DNA of 64,000 bases, taken from positions 2,604,001 to 2,668,000 of the forward strand of contig JAVHKY010000024.1 of NCBI GenBank assembly GCA_035079385.1. Direction: 5' to 3'. A program made the position numbers and the translations under genes. This document shows positions 22,499 to 34,349 of the stretch, one piece after another. Positions within the stretch are counted from its first letter, which is position 1. Each line of letters opens with the position of its first letter. Source of the stretch: Aspidiotus rigidus. Taxonomy: Eukaryota > Arthropoda > Insecta > Hemiptera > Diaspididae. Under the pieces are notes generated by a model. That model was not told where the DNA came from. It did not search any database and saw only the letters and a program-made list of their open reading frames with translations.

Positions 22499-23414
22499 TT
22501 AGAGCGTATCATGACCATTGAACATCTTGTCGATTTCCGTATAGAGATGTTCGTTGTAACCCTTTTTACTATTCGGAAACAATAGACTGGACGCCATAGC
22601 CCTGTCGCATTGAGCGTTGATCATTTTATCGATATCTTGTACCAAAGATTGCGTCAAATTCATTTTATTTTCGACCCCGATGCTGGCAGCCATTTTATAA
22701 ATCTGTTGGTCAGTTTTGAGGAGTAATTCTTTCAAAAAAAGCGTCATCTGTGGTATTTCTTCCGGCATCGTTGCCAAAGCGATTTCAAAATCTGTGAGCG
22801 ACGCCTTCATTTTCAGGTTGAAAAAAGTCATCAGTTTTAAATACCTTTCTAGCTTGCCTATCGATTCACTATCGAGCACAGACTTGGCCGGCTGCAACAT
22901 AACACAATTTCATATTATTTACATGTTTCGATGGTTTGATCCAGATGCGTACAAAATTTCGATGGAAAGTTCGCAATATAATTTGAAAGTCGATAGAATT
23001 TTCCATCGCCAAGTGTAGGCTGCGTCTGCAACTTATAGTACGACGAGAAATGGCATTCTAACCTGCTAAAATATAACTTACTACATGGCTTACTTCTTTC
23101 AATGTGAGCTGTTTATCATGTAAATTGCTGGAAAGTCTTTGCCAAATTCCCGTCAATTCGGTGAGAGTTTTTTTCAAAACTTTTGGATCTGTAGAATCGA
23201 GTACATTTTTCTATAAATTAAAAAATTTTGATCTAATCACATCTTTAAAAACGAGGCCACGTTGAGATTAAAAAAACTAGGCTTCGTTCGCTTAAGAAAA
23301 AAGGGTTAAAATTCGTACTATGGTTATTCATTTTACGATATTTAAATTACTTACTTCGGATGATGAAGAGTCGAAAATGAGCGCAAAAGCGATCCAAATG
23401 GAAAATAATTTCAT
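22499..23414 (-). CDS. Three-exon gene for a small secreted helical protein, family unknown
   Basis: Exon 1 (23414-23355, 60 bp) starts ATG and encodes a signal peptide, MKLFSIWIAFALIF then DSSSSE, ending at GAA/GTAAGT. Exon 2 (23210-23082, 129 bp) follows acceptor TAATTTATAG and ends GTA/GTAAGTTAT. A second usable donor 12 bases earlier (GAA/GTAAGC) would drop four residues. Exon 3 (22891-22499, 393 bp) follows acceptor TATGTTGCAG and ends in a stop. All introns are phase 0 and the joined frame has no stops, giving about 190 residues. The mature part is Leu/Lys/Met-rich, predicted largely helical, with a single Cys (NAQCDRAM) and no N-glycosylation-rich or enzymatic motif. Exons 2 and 3 start alike (KNVLDSTD, KSVLDSES), suggesting an internal duplication. 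The gene lies antisense inside the presumed ankyrin-gene intron. A secreted role is inferred from the signal peptide only. Confidence 0.75.
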
Positions 23415-24470
23415 GGTAGAATCATAGATGATGATAGGAGCACAATGAAAAAAAAATTCTAGATGAAAGAAATCGAAAGCGTTTGTGAGCTTTTTTTTTA
23501 CGTCTCTGATAACGTGAAATACCGGAGGAAAATTTCAAGATCAAACAAGCGGAGAGGAGTAAATTTATTAAATTCATTAGCCATGACGTAAATAATTTAT
23601 TGGTCTTTGTATCTCACCTTCAAATGAAATTTATCTGATGCGATTCAGCCGAAAAAAAAAATAGTCAGAATTTTATCTCTTGATTGTAGAAAACCGATAC
23701 TACGTATTTTCTAGCTTTGTAGGTTTGCAGATTGCACTGATTTTGTAATAATTGAATCTTTGAAAATTCCGGGATAATATTTCTCGTAATAAGATGATAA
23801 TTAATGTGAAAAAGTATTCTTATATGATACGAATGTTGAACCGACATTGAATGACACTGATTTTGTACAACTTCCAAGTTTTCCCTTAAAAATTGAATTC
23901 TCAAAATCTAGCACCTTAAGAAAGTGGGGTATACCGAAGAGAATTTCAGAGAAAGTTACAACCCACCTTACTTGAGTACTGGGAATACGCATGTGCAGTA
24001 TGTGGAAGGTTGTGATCTAAGGAAGTGAAGAGTAAGGACAATTTAGTTATACGTAGATTAGAATTTTGATAATTGTCTTCATATTATTGGATGGGACAGA
24101 TGAGGTTGTGGAGAGGCTTGAGGTCGGAGCAAGAGAGGAGTAGTTGTACAGAGAAGGTTCTGTGTTGACAATTTCAGCAGGTGGAATATTCCGAGAAAGA
24201 AATTTCGACGAAAGATTTAGGACACAACGTACCAATGCAAGAAGAGGTTTTTTGGAACAGACATTATTTTCTATAATTTTCAGAGCTTCGTATAGGTAAT
24301 CATCAAAGAATTGGAATTGAAATGAGCTTTTATGATGCTCAAAACTTCTTACTGTTCTTTCTCGTTCCATGTCTTGGCTTGAATCGTATACGCTTGTATA
24401 CACGTTTTTTTTTCACGTTTTTTGACGTGGATAGGTTCATTCTTAAAATTTGAGTCACACAAAAATGTAA
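23415..24470. other. Upstream region of the secreted-protein gene; no other gene confirmed
   Basis: The first bases contain the 5' flank of the minus-strand gene. Short minus frames at 23665-23992 and 24047-24403 lack motifs. The latter (ALVRCVLNLSSKFLSRNI, then Ser/Thr-rich) might be the tail of a decayed LINE but is not supported further. Confidence 0.35.
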
Positions 24471-24474
24471 CATT

Positions 24475-26010
24475 TCAAGACGTCACGAGCTGATGAAGTC
24501 ATGACCTAGTGAGTGATCTTGACTTACTTCAGAGACAGAAAAATATTGAGTAACGTTTTCTGATGACGTCATTCATGACCTGCTGAGTGATTTTTACCTA
24601 TCTTGGAATTGGGATGTTAACCCAAGTTGCGTAAGTTGGTAGCCGTGCTCGAACATGTGGGGGATAATTTTAACGTACCATGCTTCATGATGGAGAATTT
24701 GAAATTTTCAAATACGATTTAAATTATTACAATTCGTAATATCAAAAAATTATATCCTATAAATCGTTTAAACACTTCAAGAGAATCGATAACTAAAAGA
24801 GGTAATTCTAATAGTGAAGTATTGAGTCATCTACGACTAATTGAAAATCTCGTTTCTTATGGCCGAATACATTGAACGTAAAATCGTCACCCAGAAATTC
24901 AAGCGAGTGCGGCGAGGGAGGAAGGCGATTCTAGCGCTACCAAACATAGGTTAACATCCCAATTTGACAAAGTGAATAACATTTCTTGATGACCTCATGA
25001 CCTAGTGATGGGTTTTAACTTATTTCAAGCACAGAAAAATTTTGATCAACATTTTCTATTGCCTTCAGGAATTGGCGAGTGATTTTGACGTACTTAGGGA
25101 CAGAACAATTTTCAGTAACGTTTCCCGATGACGTCATGACTTGTTGACTAATTTTGACTTACTTTAGGGACAGAGCAATTTTGAGTACCGTGTTCTGATC
25201 GCGTCATGACTTAGTGAGTGATTATTTCTTATTTTAGGGTTCGCCATTTAAACGGGGGCGTATGCTCGCTCAAAGTAGAACGATTTGATGACGTCATGAC
25301 TTGGTAAGCGATTTTGAATCACTCCAAGGATAGAAAAATTTGAAGTAACGTTTTCCGATGACGTTGTGACTTGGTGAGCAATTTTGACTTACTTTGAGGA
25401 TGGGAAAATTTTGAATGACATTTTCTGATTGAGTGATTCTGACACACTTTAGGGCAGATCGATTTTGAGTAACTTGTTTTGATGACGTCATGACTTGGTA
25501 AGTGATTTTGATTTACTTTAGGGATAGAACATTATTTCATTAACGTTGTCTGATTACATCATGGCTTAGTGAGCGTTTTTGACGCACATTAAGGACAGAA
25601 GAATTTTGATCAACATTCTCTGATGACGTCATGTTACAAGTGATTTTGACTTACTTTGGGGATGTAATTATTTTAATTAGCTTGGTCTGATGACATCATG
25701 ACTTTGCTAGCGATTGTGACTTACTTTGGGGATAGAAAAATTTTGGTCAACGTTTTCTGATTACATCATGGCTTACTTTCGCACCAGAGCAATTTTGATT
25801 AACGTTGTGTGATTACGTCATTAGTTGATGAGTGATTTTGACTTACGTTTTAGATAGTACAATTTTGAATCTTTTGCTAATCGCAGTGATGACGTCATGA
25901 ATTAGTGAATGATTTCAACTTACTTTAAAAGGATGGAAAAATTTCTGTCATTGTTTCCTGATGACGTCAGGAGAGTGATTTTGATTCACTTTAGGGACAG
26001 AGCAATTTCA
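24475..26010. repeat. Tandem repeat of about 70 bp carrying TGACGTCA
   Basis: A unit of roughly 68-72 bp recurs: TGATGACGTCATGACTTGG, then GTGATTTTGACTTACTTTAG, then GGACAGAGCAATTTTGAGTA and ACG. The GACGTCA-type core is seen near 24561, 25128, 25197, 25288, 25357, 25480, 25551, 25621, 25689, 25759, 25811, 25887 and 25959. Many copies keep the palindrome TGACGTCA intact, others have single changes. A unique segment (about 24640-24960) splits the array. No coding content. Confidence 0.85.
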
Positions 26011-26184
26011 AGGGACGTGTACGCACGCACGCACATTCTTCCAAAATTAGGGTAGGGCTCAGAGGAAAAAAAACTGCACGCACGCGAATGTTGAAAATTA
26101 GGGTGGGGTCAGAGCAAAGACGTGAAACGTGTCAACATATTTATTCCTTGAAAAACATGTGTGTTGAACTTGCATGTTAAAACT

Positions 26185-29100
26185 GCCAGTACAGTCATTA
26201 TCCGGTCAAAAGGGTGACCACTAAGGAAATAATTGCTATCCAAAATTTTATTGATGGAAGTTCTTAAGTATGATCCCAATTAATACGAAAAAAAACCATG
26301 GCCCCCAGTCCCATTGCCCTTTGTGGGGGGGGGGATCAAAATGTGTACCCGAAATCAGTTTTTCTCAATTGTCTCGCTAAATATGTACTTTTGAGGAAAA
26401 TGTCAAGAGACCGAAAATATTTTGCATACAATTTTCTTCAAAAATGGTTCTTATAAAAATTTTTGTTACGATCATTTTCACGGAGCGCTTTGAAAGTACA
26501 GGAAATGTGAAGAAAATGTATTACAGCGCTGTACATGTTAAGTACAGGCAATAAAGACATCGTCGAGTACACAAGGGCTGGAAATGATTGTAAATGGTCA
26601 AGTTTGATGCCCCGAAAAACATATCAAAGTTCTCACCCCCCCACACCTTGTGCTAAATTTTTTGTGGCACGTTTTAGCCAACAAAATCGGTTTCTTGCAA
26701 ATATCTCGAAAAATTTGGGCTCAATGAAAAAAAGTCTTTGAACAAAAAATATTCCTCGTAAAATTTTCTACATTTTTGTGTACTTGAACTTCGTGGTAAG
26801 TTCATTTATAAGCTCAAAAATTTCGCACAAAGTTGAAAGCTTTCGGATGAAAATCTTTTTTTCGGAAATATCTCGAAAAATCAAGCTCCAATTGAAAAAA
26901 GTTTCGAACAGAAAGTGTTCCTCGTGAAATTTGCTATAGAATGGACTTCCTCAACTTCCTACGAAAGTTGATTAAAAGTTCGAAGCTTTTGGAAGCAAAT
27001 CAAGCTTTTTCAAATACCTCGCAAGACCGAGCTCCAATTAGAAAAAAAATGTTTTGTGAGAAATTTTCTTCAAAATCGACTTTCTGTATTTTGTTTCAAA
27101 GCACGCTGAAAGCACCGAGCTTTTGAAAGGAAATCGATTTTTTTGAATATCTCAAATAATCGAACTCCAATTTAAAGATGTTTCAAACAATAAGTGTTCC
27201 TCTTTAAATCTAAGTATATAAAGCAGAAATTTTACGAGGAATTTTTTTGTTTGAAGACTTTTTTTCATTGAGCCCAAATTTTTCAAGATATTTGCAAGAA
27301 ACCGATTTTGTTGGCTAAAACGTGCCACAAAAAATTTAGCGCGAAATGTGGCGGGGTGAGAACTTTGATATGTTTTTCGGGGCACCAAACTTCAATCATT
27401 TCCCGCCCTTGTGTACTCCGAAATGTTTACGACGATGTCTTTATTGCCTGTACTAAACCTGTACAGTGGTGTACTTCACTTTTGTTGTTAACCCAGGAAG
27501 ATTAGGCTCAAAAATAAGAATAAAAATGGAAATAAATGACGGCAATTTTTTTATCGTGGATTGTGTTTAAAATGGTCTCCTGATAAACATACTAAAAGTC
27601 CACAGCGATCAGAGAGCGGGCCCTCTCCCAAAGGGGGTCAAAGTACCTCGAAAATTAGTTTTCTGAGAATAAATCGAAAACTAAGCATCAGAGAAAAAAA
27701 AGTTTCGAACAAAAGTTGTTCCTCATCAAATGTCCTATAAATTTCACTACATGTATGTCAACTTAGCCTAAAAACTCGAGCTGAAAAGTTGGTTTGAAAT
27801 TTGAGCGATTTTCTAAAATACTTGATTTTAGTGTTAGTGTAGTCAAATTAGACAGGTTTCGGAAAAAAAAGGAGATTGTGACATAGTAAAGGTCTGATTG
27901 CTGGAAATGGTCAAGAATGAAGTCCAAAACAACATACCAACTTCTCCCCGTTTTTCCCAGGAGCATCTTTTTTATGGGGGTTGAAACCCCCTCAAAATCA
28001 GTTTCTTGTAAATATTCCGCTTAATTCGCATTTTAGAAAAAAAATTCATCAGTAAAAAATTATTCCTCGTGAAATTTCCTAACGGACTACGTATTTCTAT
28101 TCTAACCTACACGTGATAGTTAGCTCAAAAATTCATGGAAATTGAGCCTCCGCTATGCAAATCCGTGAATAACGCGCTCCTTGCCAAGAGATGACGTCGT
28201 TGCGCGGTGGTTACGCGCGAAGGTAACGTTGATATTTCGCTAGTATACATACGATGAAACGTATACTAATTTTATTAGTTTTAATTAATTGTCACAGGGA
28301 ATTTGCTGCACGATATTATAAAGTTTTCCATACATGGACAGACATTTTAAAAATCGTTTCTTATGCATGTATGATATGTAAAAAGCTGAATGGGGGGTTG
28401 TAAACATGCGAGCCCTTCCCCCATTTCGATTTTTCTAGTTGGAGTGGGTGGATTCGTTTGTACTGGATTGTGCCGCAGAGTTTTCCGTTCGTGCTGGTCT
28501 TCTTCCCCCTCCAACCTAAGAGGGGGCTGTATGCCAGGCCAGGCCAGCATGTCGTGCTCCATTTTCGGACTGAAAACAGGCTGAATTTCGTGTGCTACGT
28601 TTTTGCTGTATTATGCTCTCAAGTTTTCCATTCTGGTTGTTTCAAGCGATGGTGGGAATGGATGTGGTCTTCTGTTGTGGACTCGCGGTGAGATTTTGAC
28701 TTCGACCCGCGTACAATTGAAGTGGGCTAACGTGTGGAATTGTTTCAAGCAATAGAAGGAATGTCACCAAGAAGCTTGTTATTGTTGTGTGCTCCCACAA
28801 ATTCCAGAAGAACCGCCGCGATACAAATCCGAGAATAACGCGCTCCTTGTCAAAGTTGGCGTAGTCGCGTGAAAGTTTCACGTTGATAGTCGATTGGGTC
28901 AGGCAAACTTGCTCCGCCATTTCAGGCAATCTCCCGAGAAGCTTGTTTTACGGTGAGAGATTGACTACATGAGTCTTGCAATTATCAAAACGAGAAACAA
29001 GAGATAACAAGCTTCTTGGTATCATTCCCTATATCGTCTAGAACAATAAGAAATTCAGCAAGTTTGCCTGGATTTCGCGAGGAATAATTTTTGACTAATG

Positions 29101-30606
29101 ACTTTTTTTTCTAAAATGCGTATTAAGCGGGATATTTACAAAAAACTGATTTTGAGGGGTTTTCAACCTCCATGAAAAAGATGCTCTTGGGGAAAAATGT
29201 GGAGAAGTTACATAGTATGTTGTTTTGGACTTCATTCTTGACCATTTCCAGCAATCAGACCTTTACTACGTCGCAATCTCCTTTTTTTTCCCGAAACCTG
29301 TCTAATTTGACTACACTAACACTAAAATCGAAAATTTTAGGAAATCGCTCAACTTTCAAGCCAACTTTTCAGCTCGAGTTTTCGGGCTAAGTTGACATAA
29401 ATAGTGAAATTTATAGAAAATTTGATGAGGAACAACTTTTGTTCGAAACTTTTTTCTTCTCTGATGCTTAGTTTTCGATTTATTCTCAGAAAACTAATTT
29501 TTGTGGTACTTTGACCCCCTTTGGGGGAGAGCCCGCTCTCTGATCGCTGTGGACTTTGAGTATGTTTATCAGGAGACCATTTTAAACATAATCCACGAAA
29601 AAAAACTCGCAGCCCACACAGTTAGCTGCTCGGAATTGCCTTCATTAACTCTGTTAATTGAGGCAAACAGGGAACCTGTTTTATGGGAGTAATCATGTGA
29701 GTGTCATTTTTTGCTTTTTGTCGTCTCAAGTAGAGTGAACTTTGTTCCTCACCACCTTGAGGTCTCTTCTCATTAGGTCAAGTTCTAGGCGCGTTTGGAG
29801 ATCTGATGACGTCACACGATCTAATGACGTTACGATCTGGTGACGTCACGATGGAGATCTGTGACGTCACGATCATCGTGCCATCGCTATCTGATGACGT
29901 CACAGAGCTAGTAAAACCACTAATACAGACCTCCTAGACCTATAGTATAAAGGAAGCCTAAGACCTAGTACAGAGCTAGGACAAACTGCTAGTATAAGCT
30001 ATTGATAAAGATCTTGTAAGCTTATTGTATGAAGGATGCCTAGACCTAGTATAAAGGAGGCTTGGACCTAGTATACGCCTAGTATAATACGTAGTATAAA
30101 CCTAGTATTATATACTGCATGAAGCAGAGAGGATAAGTCCCCCTCCTATCACTTCATCAAAATTTTTCCAAGTCCCTTTTTCTTGCCGGCCGGCGCCCGT
30201 CATTTTCCTTCAGTTTACCCCCCGATAAAACAGGTTCCCTGTTAAAACCTTTGCCGGCATTTATTTCCATTTTAAAACCTAATCTGTCTGGGCTATGTAC
30301 TTTCAAAGCGCTTTAACTCCGTGAAAATGATCGTAACGAAAATTTTTATAAGAACCATTTTTGAAGAAAATTGTATGCAAAATATTTTCGGTCTCTTGAC
30401 ATTTTCCTTAAAAGTACATATTTAGCGAGAAAATCGAGAAAAACTGATTTCGGGTCCACATTTTGATCCCTCCCAGAGGGGAATGAGACTGGGGGCCATC
30501 GGTTTTTTTTGTATTACTTGGGATCGTGCTTAAGTACTTCCATCAATAAAATTTTGGGTAGCAATTATTTCCTCACAAAACCCGGATAATGACTGTACTA
30601 TGCTAC
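26185..30606. mobile_element. Nested foldback complex (three sets of inverted arms)
   Basis: Outer arms 26185-26500 and 30305-30606 are reverse complements (for example TACAGTCATTATCCGG against CCGGATAATGACTGTA). Within them lie two further palindromes. Arms 26540-26765 and 27225-27455 pair (CATATCAAAGTTCTCACCCC against CGGGGTGAGAACTTTGATAT). Arms 27535-28125 and 29075-29600 pair (TTCGAACAAAAGTTGTTCCT against AGGAACAACTTTTGTTCGAA). The inner loop 28140-29070 contains a direct repeat of AATAACGCGCTCCTTG (28170 and 28833). No transposase frame is seen. This reads as foldback-type elements inserted in one another. Confidence 0.75.
29640..30240. mobile_element. CAGGGAACC-family element inside the foldback complex
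   Basis: Left end: CATTAACTCTGTTAATTGAG then CAGGGAACCTGTTTTATGGG near 29670. Right end: TAAAACAGGTTCCCTGTTAA at 30224-30243. The interior holds several TGACGTCAC palindromes (29808-29910) and a run of AGACCTAGTATA/CTAGTATAAAG short repeats (29935-30120), the same phrase as in the copy at 49748-50372. Confidence 0.65.
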
Positions 30607-33600
30607 CATATTCGGATTCTGCGACCCAAAAAACGGGTACATTCGAAGTCCTGAAATTTTGGCCGCAAAAAATTATTTTTGGACCAGAGTGATCATATTG
30701 CATAATTACATGTTTGCCTGATTTTTATCATCATGGTAGTTCGTTTACATCGATCTCATGGCAGGGGGATGGATATGCTATTATTGCATATTAAATTCCC
30801 CTGCTATGAAACCAATGTGAAGCAAGTACGATTACGATAAGAACCAGGTAAACGAGTCTGCAATATGTTATGAAGGAAGAGCCCTATATTATATTGGGAC
30901 TTTGTGCACTCATCCGTTTAGGGCGCTGTACTCAATTTATCGAAGGCACATTCCATCAAACTGGTTCCCTGTTGAGGAATAGAATTCAGCCATTAATTGG
31001 AGCTTTGCGGTTTCCTATCGATTATAGCAAAGCGACTTTCAACGCATAGTAATTGTTCATAAATAAATGCGGTCGGCGGCGTGCATTCATCCTCGTAAGC
31101 ATCTCTTAAAATAAGCTTGATCCTCATGTAATCAACCGCATCTGCCTACGTAATGAGGAAAGGAAAAGAGAACGATTTTCCACCTTAAGCGGACAGCATT
31201 TGAAACTCGAGTCTTGTAATTTCTAAAAATAGCGTCGTCATTTCGTTGTAAAAATTTCCAAGAAAAAGCGTTGTAGAGGTACAAAGCACACAGTCACGTG
31301 GCATATAGCTTTTACGTGCGTGTATATAGAAGAAGGTTGGAAGAATCGTTTGGAAGTCAGACGACGAAAACAGTATTCGTATTCTTAGTTCTTCTTTGTT
31401 CTGCGATAAAATAAAACTTTTAAATTTAAACGTTCGTTTAACGATTCTTGGGGCGTGCAAGATAATACCGAGTTATATCGAAGGCGCGTACTGAGACAGT
31501 CTACAACCCGTACCTTGACGCTTCGCTGTACGTAAGGAGTTTGTAACATTTTATTTCTTTAATGAAGAATATTCAAGAAACTACCCGACGAGACTATCCC
31601 ATAATACGTCTATAGTGCAAATACGAGTGAGTAAGAAAAAGTTCTACGATCATACTAAGAAGACGTGTATGCAAGTTGCGTACAAGACTATAATATTGAC
31701 TATATTATACAGATACAGCGTGAAATACGGTCTAGCAGAATGAAGACCAAACTGTGAGTATGTAGGGGATTGCTTTGAACTATTCGCACATCAGCCACCG
31801 TTACCACCCCCGCGCCGTCCTATGTTTATTTATACGTTCTGTTTTTGACAGACCATCTTTATTTCAGGCGGAAATTCAATTTGAACGGTTGTATTCGAAA
31901 ATGCTGTTCGCGCGTACAGGCAATTTATTGCCAAATTGTGTACAGGGAAAATGAGAGGTAACATAGATAGTTACTTTTAGTTGAGAGTTTCAAAATGAAA
32001 AACGTGTTTTTCGCCGCGGCGAGGTAAATAAAATGAGAGTTTCTAGACGGATTGTAAAAATTATTTCCGAAAACTTCGGCATCAGCGTCCTGTCCATTGA
32101 AATCTAACTAGTTTAAAGAGGGTCGATATCGGAAGCCAAGTGGCCGAGGCCAGTAATCGAGAAACCCAATTCTATATTGATGACGCTCGCGAAGTAAAGT
32201 GCTATGATTGCTCCGGTCTTTCCAGAGGTCTTGTTATCTGGAGTTCTAATTTGGCTCAGGCAGCCAGCTACACACTACGCTGCAGTAAGACGGGCGCCGC
32301 GGGGTGGTGGCCGGAAGCGATCGGAATCAAATTTTCCGTGAGAAGTTCATTTACCATAAATTTTACGAATTGTGTTGAATTAATTTTTCTCCGTTCTCTA
32401 GTCATTTCGAGATGTGATTTTGTAGTACGAAATGTTCGTATGTCTGGTATACTCGTTGTTTCTGATTCTAGCACTCCCAACGGTGATCCGCCCGAATTTT
32501 TGGATCATTACGTCACGTTGTTTTTCGCTAAATAGAACGACACAATAGGGAAAATATTATGAGACTCTACAACCCACCTCAATTACAATTCATGGTTGAA
32601 GAACTGAATGCAAGAGTTATAACTCTTGTCACTTTCCATTATACAGATCTTCTGAAAACGTTACAAATCGCTTTTTTAAAGTGGCTTCCTTCACGCTAAT
32701 TGCGCGTATAGCTCACAAAATACTCATTCTCTTCTTCTTCTTTACACCGCACCGTCACCGTTCAAAAGTTGGCGATCATCATAGCAATTTTTATTTTGTT
32801 AGCGGCTTTGCGGAATAATTCCTAGTTTTTCAAAGGAAAAACTTTTTTTTCTCTTTTGTGAAAATGTGTTTTACTTATGTATTGAATCATTGAATCTTAG
32901 TTTGGCAAAATCTTTGCTACAAAACTACAGGTAACAAAAATATTTTTCACAAAAAAAAAACACGTTTTTTTGAAGAAAAACCATATTTTTTGTTTTTCTT
33001 GTAAAAATATTAGTAATTTACTCCTGTATTGGATACTTTGAATATTAATTTGGCAAAAATTTTGCTACCAAACTGCAGAAAACATGTTTTTAAAAGTTTT
33101 CTAATTTAAAAATATGTTTTTCAAGAAGATTGTGTGAAACAATCATTTTAATGGAAGATGAGCGGAAAAGAGGATTTTCTGCGCCTGTATTTGCCGCGGA
33201 AAATGGCACTTTTCACCTCAACAGAAACAGGCGTGGAAAGTACTACTTTCCGCATCAATAAATAAGCCTCTCTCCTTTTCTCTCTCTCCTCTCATCTCTC
33301 CTCTGCACTGTTCTCTTATCTCTCTCTTCTCATCTTTCCTTCGTCCTCTTCTTCTTACGCATTATGTTTTGTGGCGGTGGTGGGGACTCCGTGATTTGAA
33401 AGCGCGAGTGCTACCGCGCCAGGCTTTTAGAGCGGTACACTAATGTGGTTCTTAATTTCATAATTATTCACAGAAGTTGATCGTCTGCGAGTCAATAACG
33501 AGAACACTAAGGTGGTACACAGTACATGTAAGGTACGTAAGGGAACACATTAATAGTATATTACATATCAGTGGCGGAAGGGAATTGGTTCCCTTCCAAC

Positions 33601-33900
33601 ACTGATACGTGTACGATGTTTTAATGCAAGATGGGAGGAAAGGTTCTGTGCACTTTGCATTGGCAGCACTGTCACGCTAGCACGAGATTCAACGACTGTA
33701 GTCGCGCGCATAATAATGACTATAATCAAATTACATGCACTAGGATGTAAGTGCGCATTTATAGTGGCGCTTGATCTGATCAAGCAAAGAAAGCAGCACA
33801 GCGTTTCGTAGGCAGGAGGGGAACATAGCAGAACAGAGAAGAGAAAATACAAAAGGATATTTTCTCTGCTCTGCTTTGCTTGCTTGTTCGCTGCGCCACT
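30607..33900. other. No gene recognised; one long open frame without motifs
   Basis: 31000-32560 is unique-looking sequence with scattered CG dinucleotides. The plus frame 32140-32535 (131 codons) and the minus frame 31185-31460 have no domain, signal peptide or matching splice sites. 32850-33130 is A/T-rich with repeated ACAAAAATATTTTTC-like phrases. 33260-33350 is TCTC-rich. A pair of inverted phrases (TTTTAATGCAAGATGG at 33619, CCATCTTGCATTAAAA at 34210) brackets the SINE region. Confidence 0.4.
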
Positions 33901-33913
33901 ATAAATCCGCTCT

Positions 33914-34060
33914 AAGGCTGCAGCGGTCGAGTGGTTAGAGTAGTGGCTTCACGCGCTGATGACTCGAGTTCGAATCCCAGCAACGACGGATCAAACGACA
34001 CGAAGTCAGACTGACGCACACAGGAGAGGGAATGGCAGATACTGGTAGAAGTTGGGACAT
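33914..34060 (+). mobile_element. tRNA-derived SINE fragment
   Basis: GGTCGAGTGGTTAGAGTAG at about 33925 resembles a pol III A box and GAGTTCGAATCCC at about 33967 a B box, spaced as in a tRNA gene. The T-stem and acceptor stem do not pair, so it is not a functional tRNA. The non-tRNA tail continues AGTCAGACTGACGCACAC. Likely the head of a SINE; the tail boundary is unknown. Confidence 0.5.
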
Positions 34061-34349
34061 ACACGGCACTGAGCTGGAAAGTACTTTCCACACCACCATC
34101 CAGGTGCGGAAAGTACTTTCCAGCACAGCAACGAATTTTTTTTTTTCATCAAGCAGAAAAGACGCGTTTTCCACTACAAAAACCTCCGCAGAAACACAGC
34201 CTTTCCGACCATCTTGCATTAAAATAGTATACGGGCCAGGCTTAAAAAGTGAACCGATTGCCTTGTACGGTTGCCTCACTCGCTTTGCTCGCTCGTCAAA
34301 CTTTGTACTCGTCAATTCTTCACTTTCCGTGCCTGATGCGTACTCTACT

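Noticed and set aside
22716..23018. Plus-strand open frame of 100 codons
   Set aside because: It is antisense to exon 3 and intron 2 of the secreted-protein gene and has no splice or domain support.
32140..32535. Plus-strand 131-codon frame as a gene
   Set aside because: No domain, no signal peptide, no splice sites, and a similar open stretch exists antisense. Kept only as a gap note.
33914..33990. A functional tRNA gene
   Set aside because: A and B boxes are recognisable but acceptor and T stems do not pair; better read as a tRNA-derived SINE.
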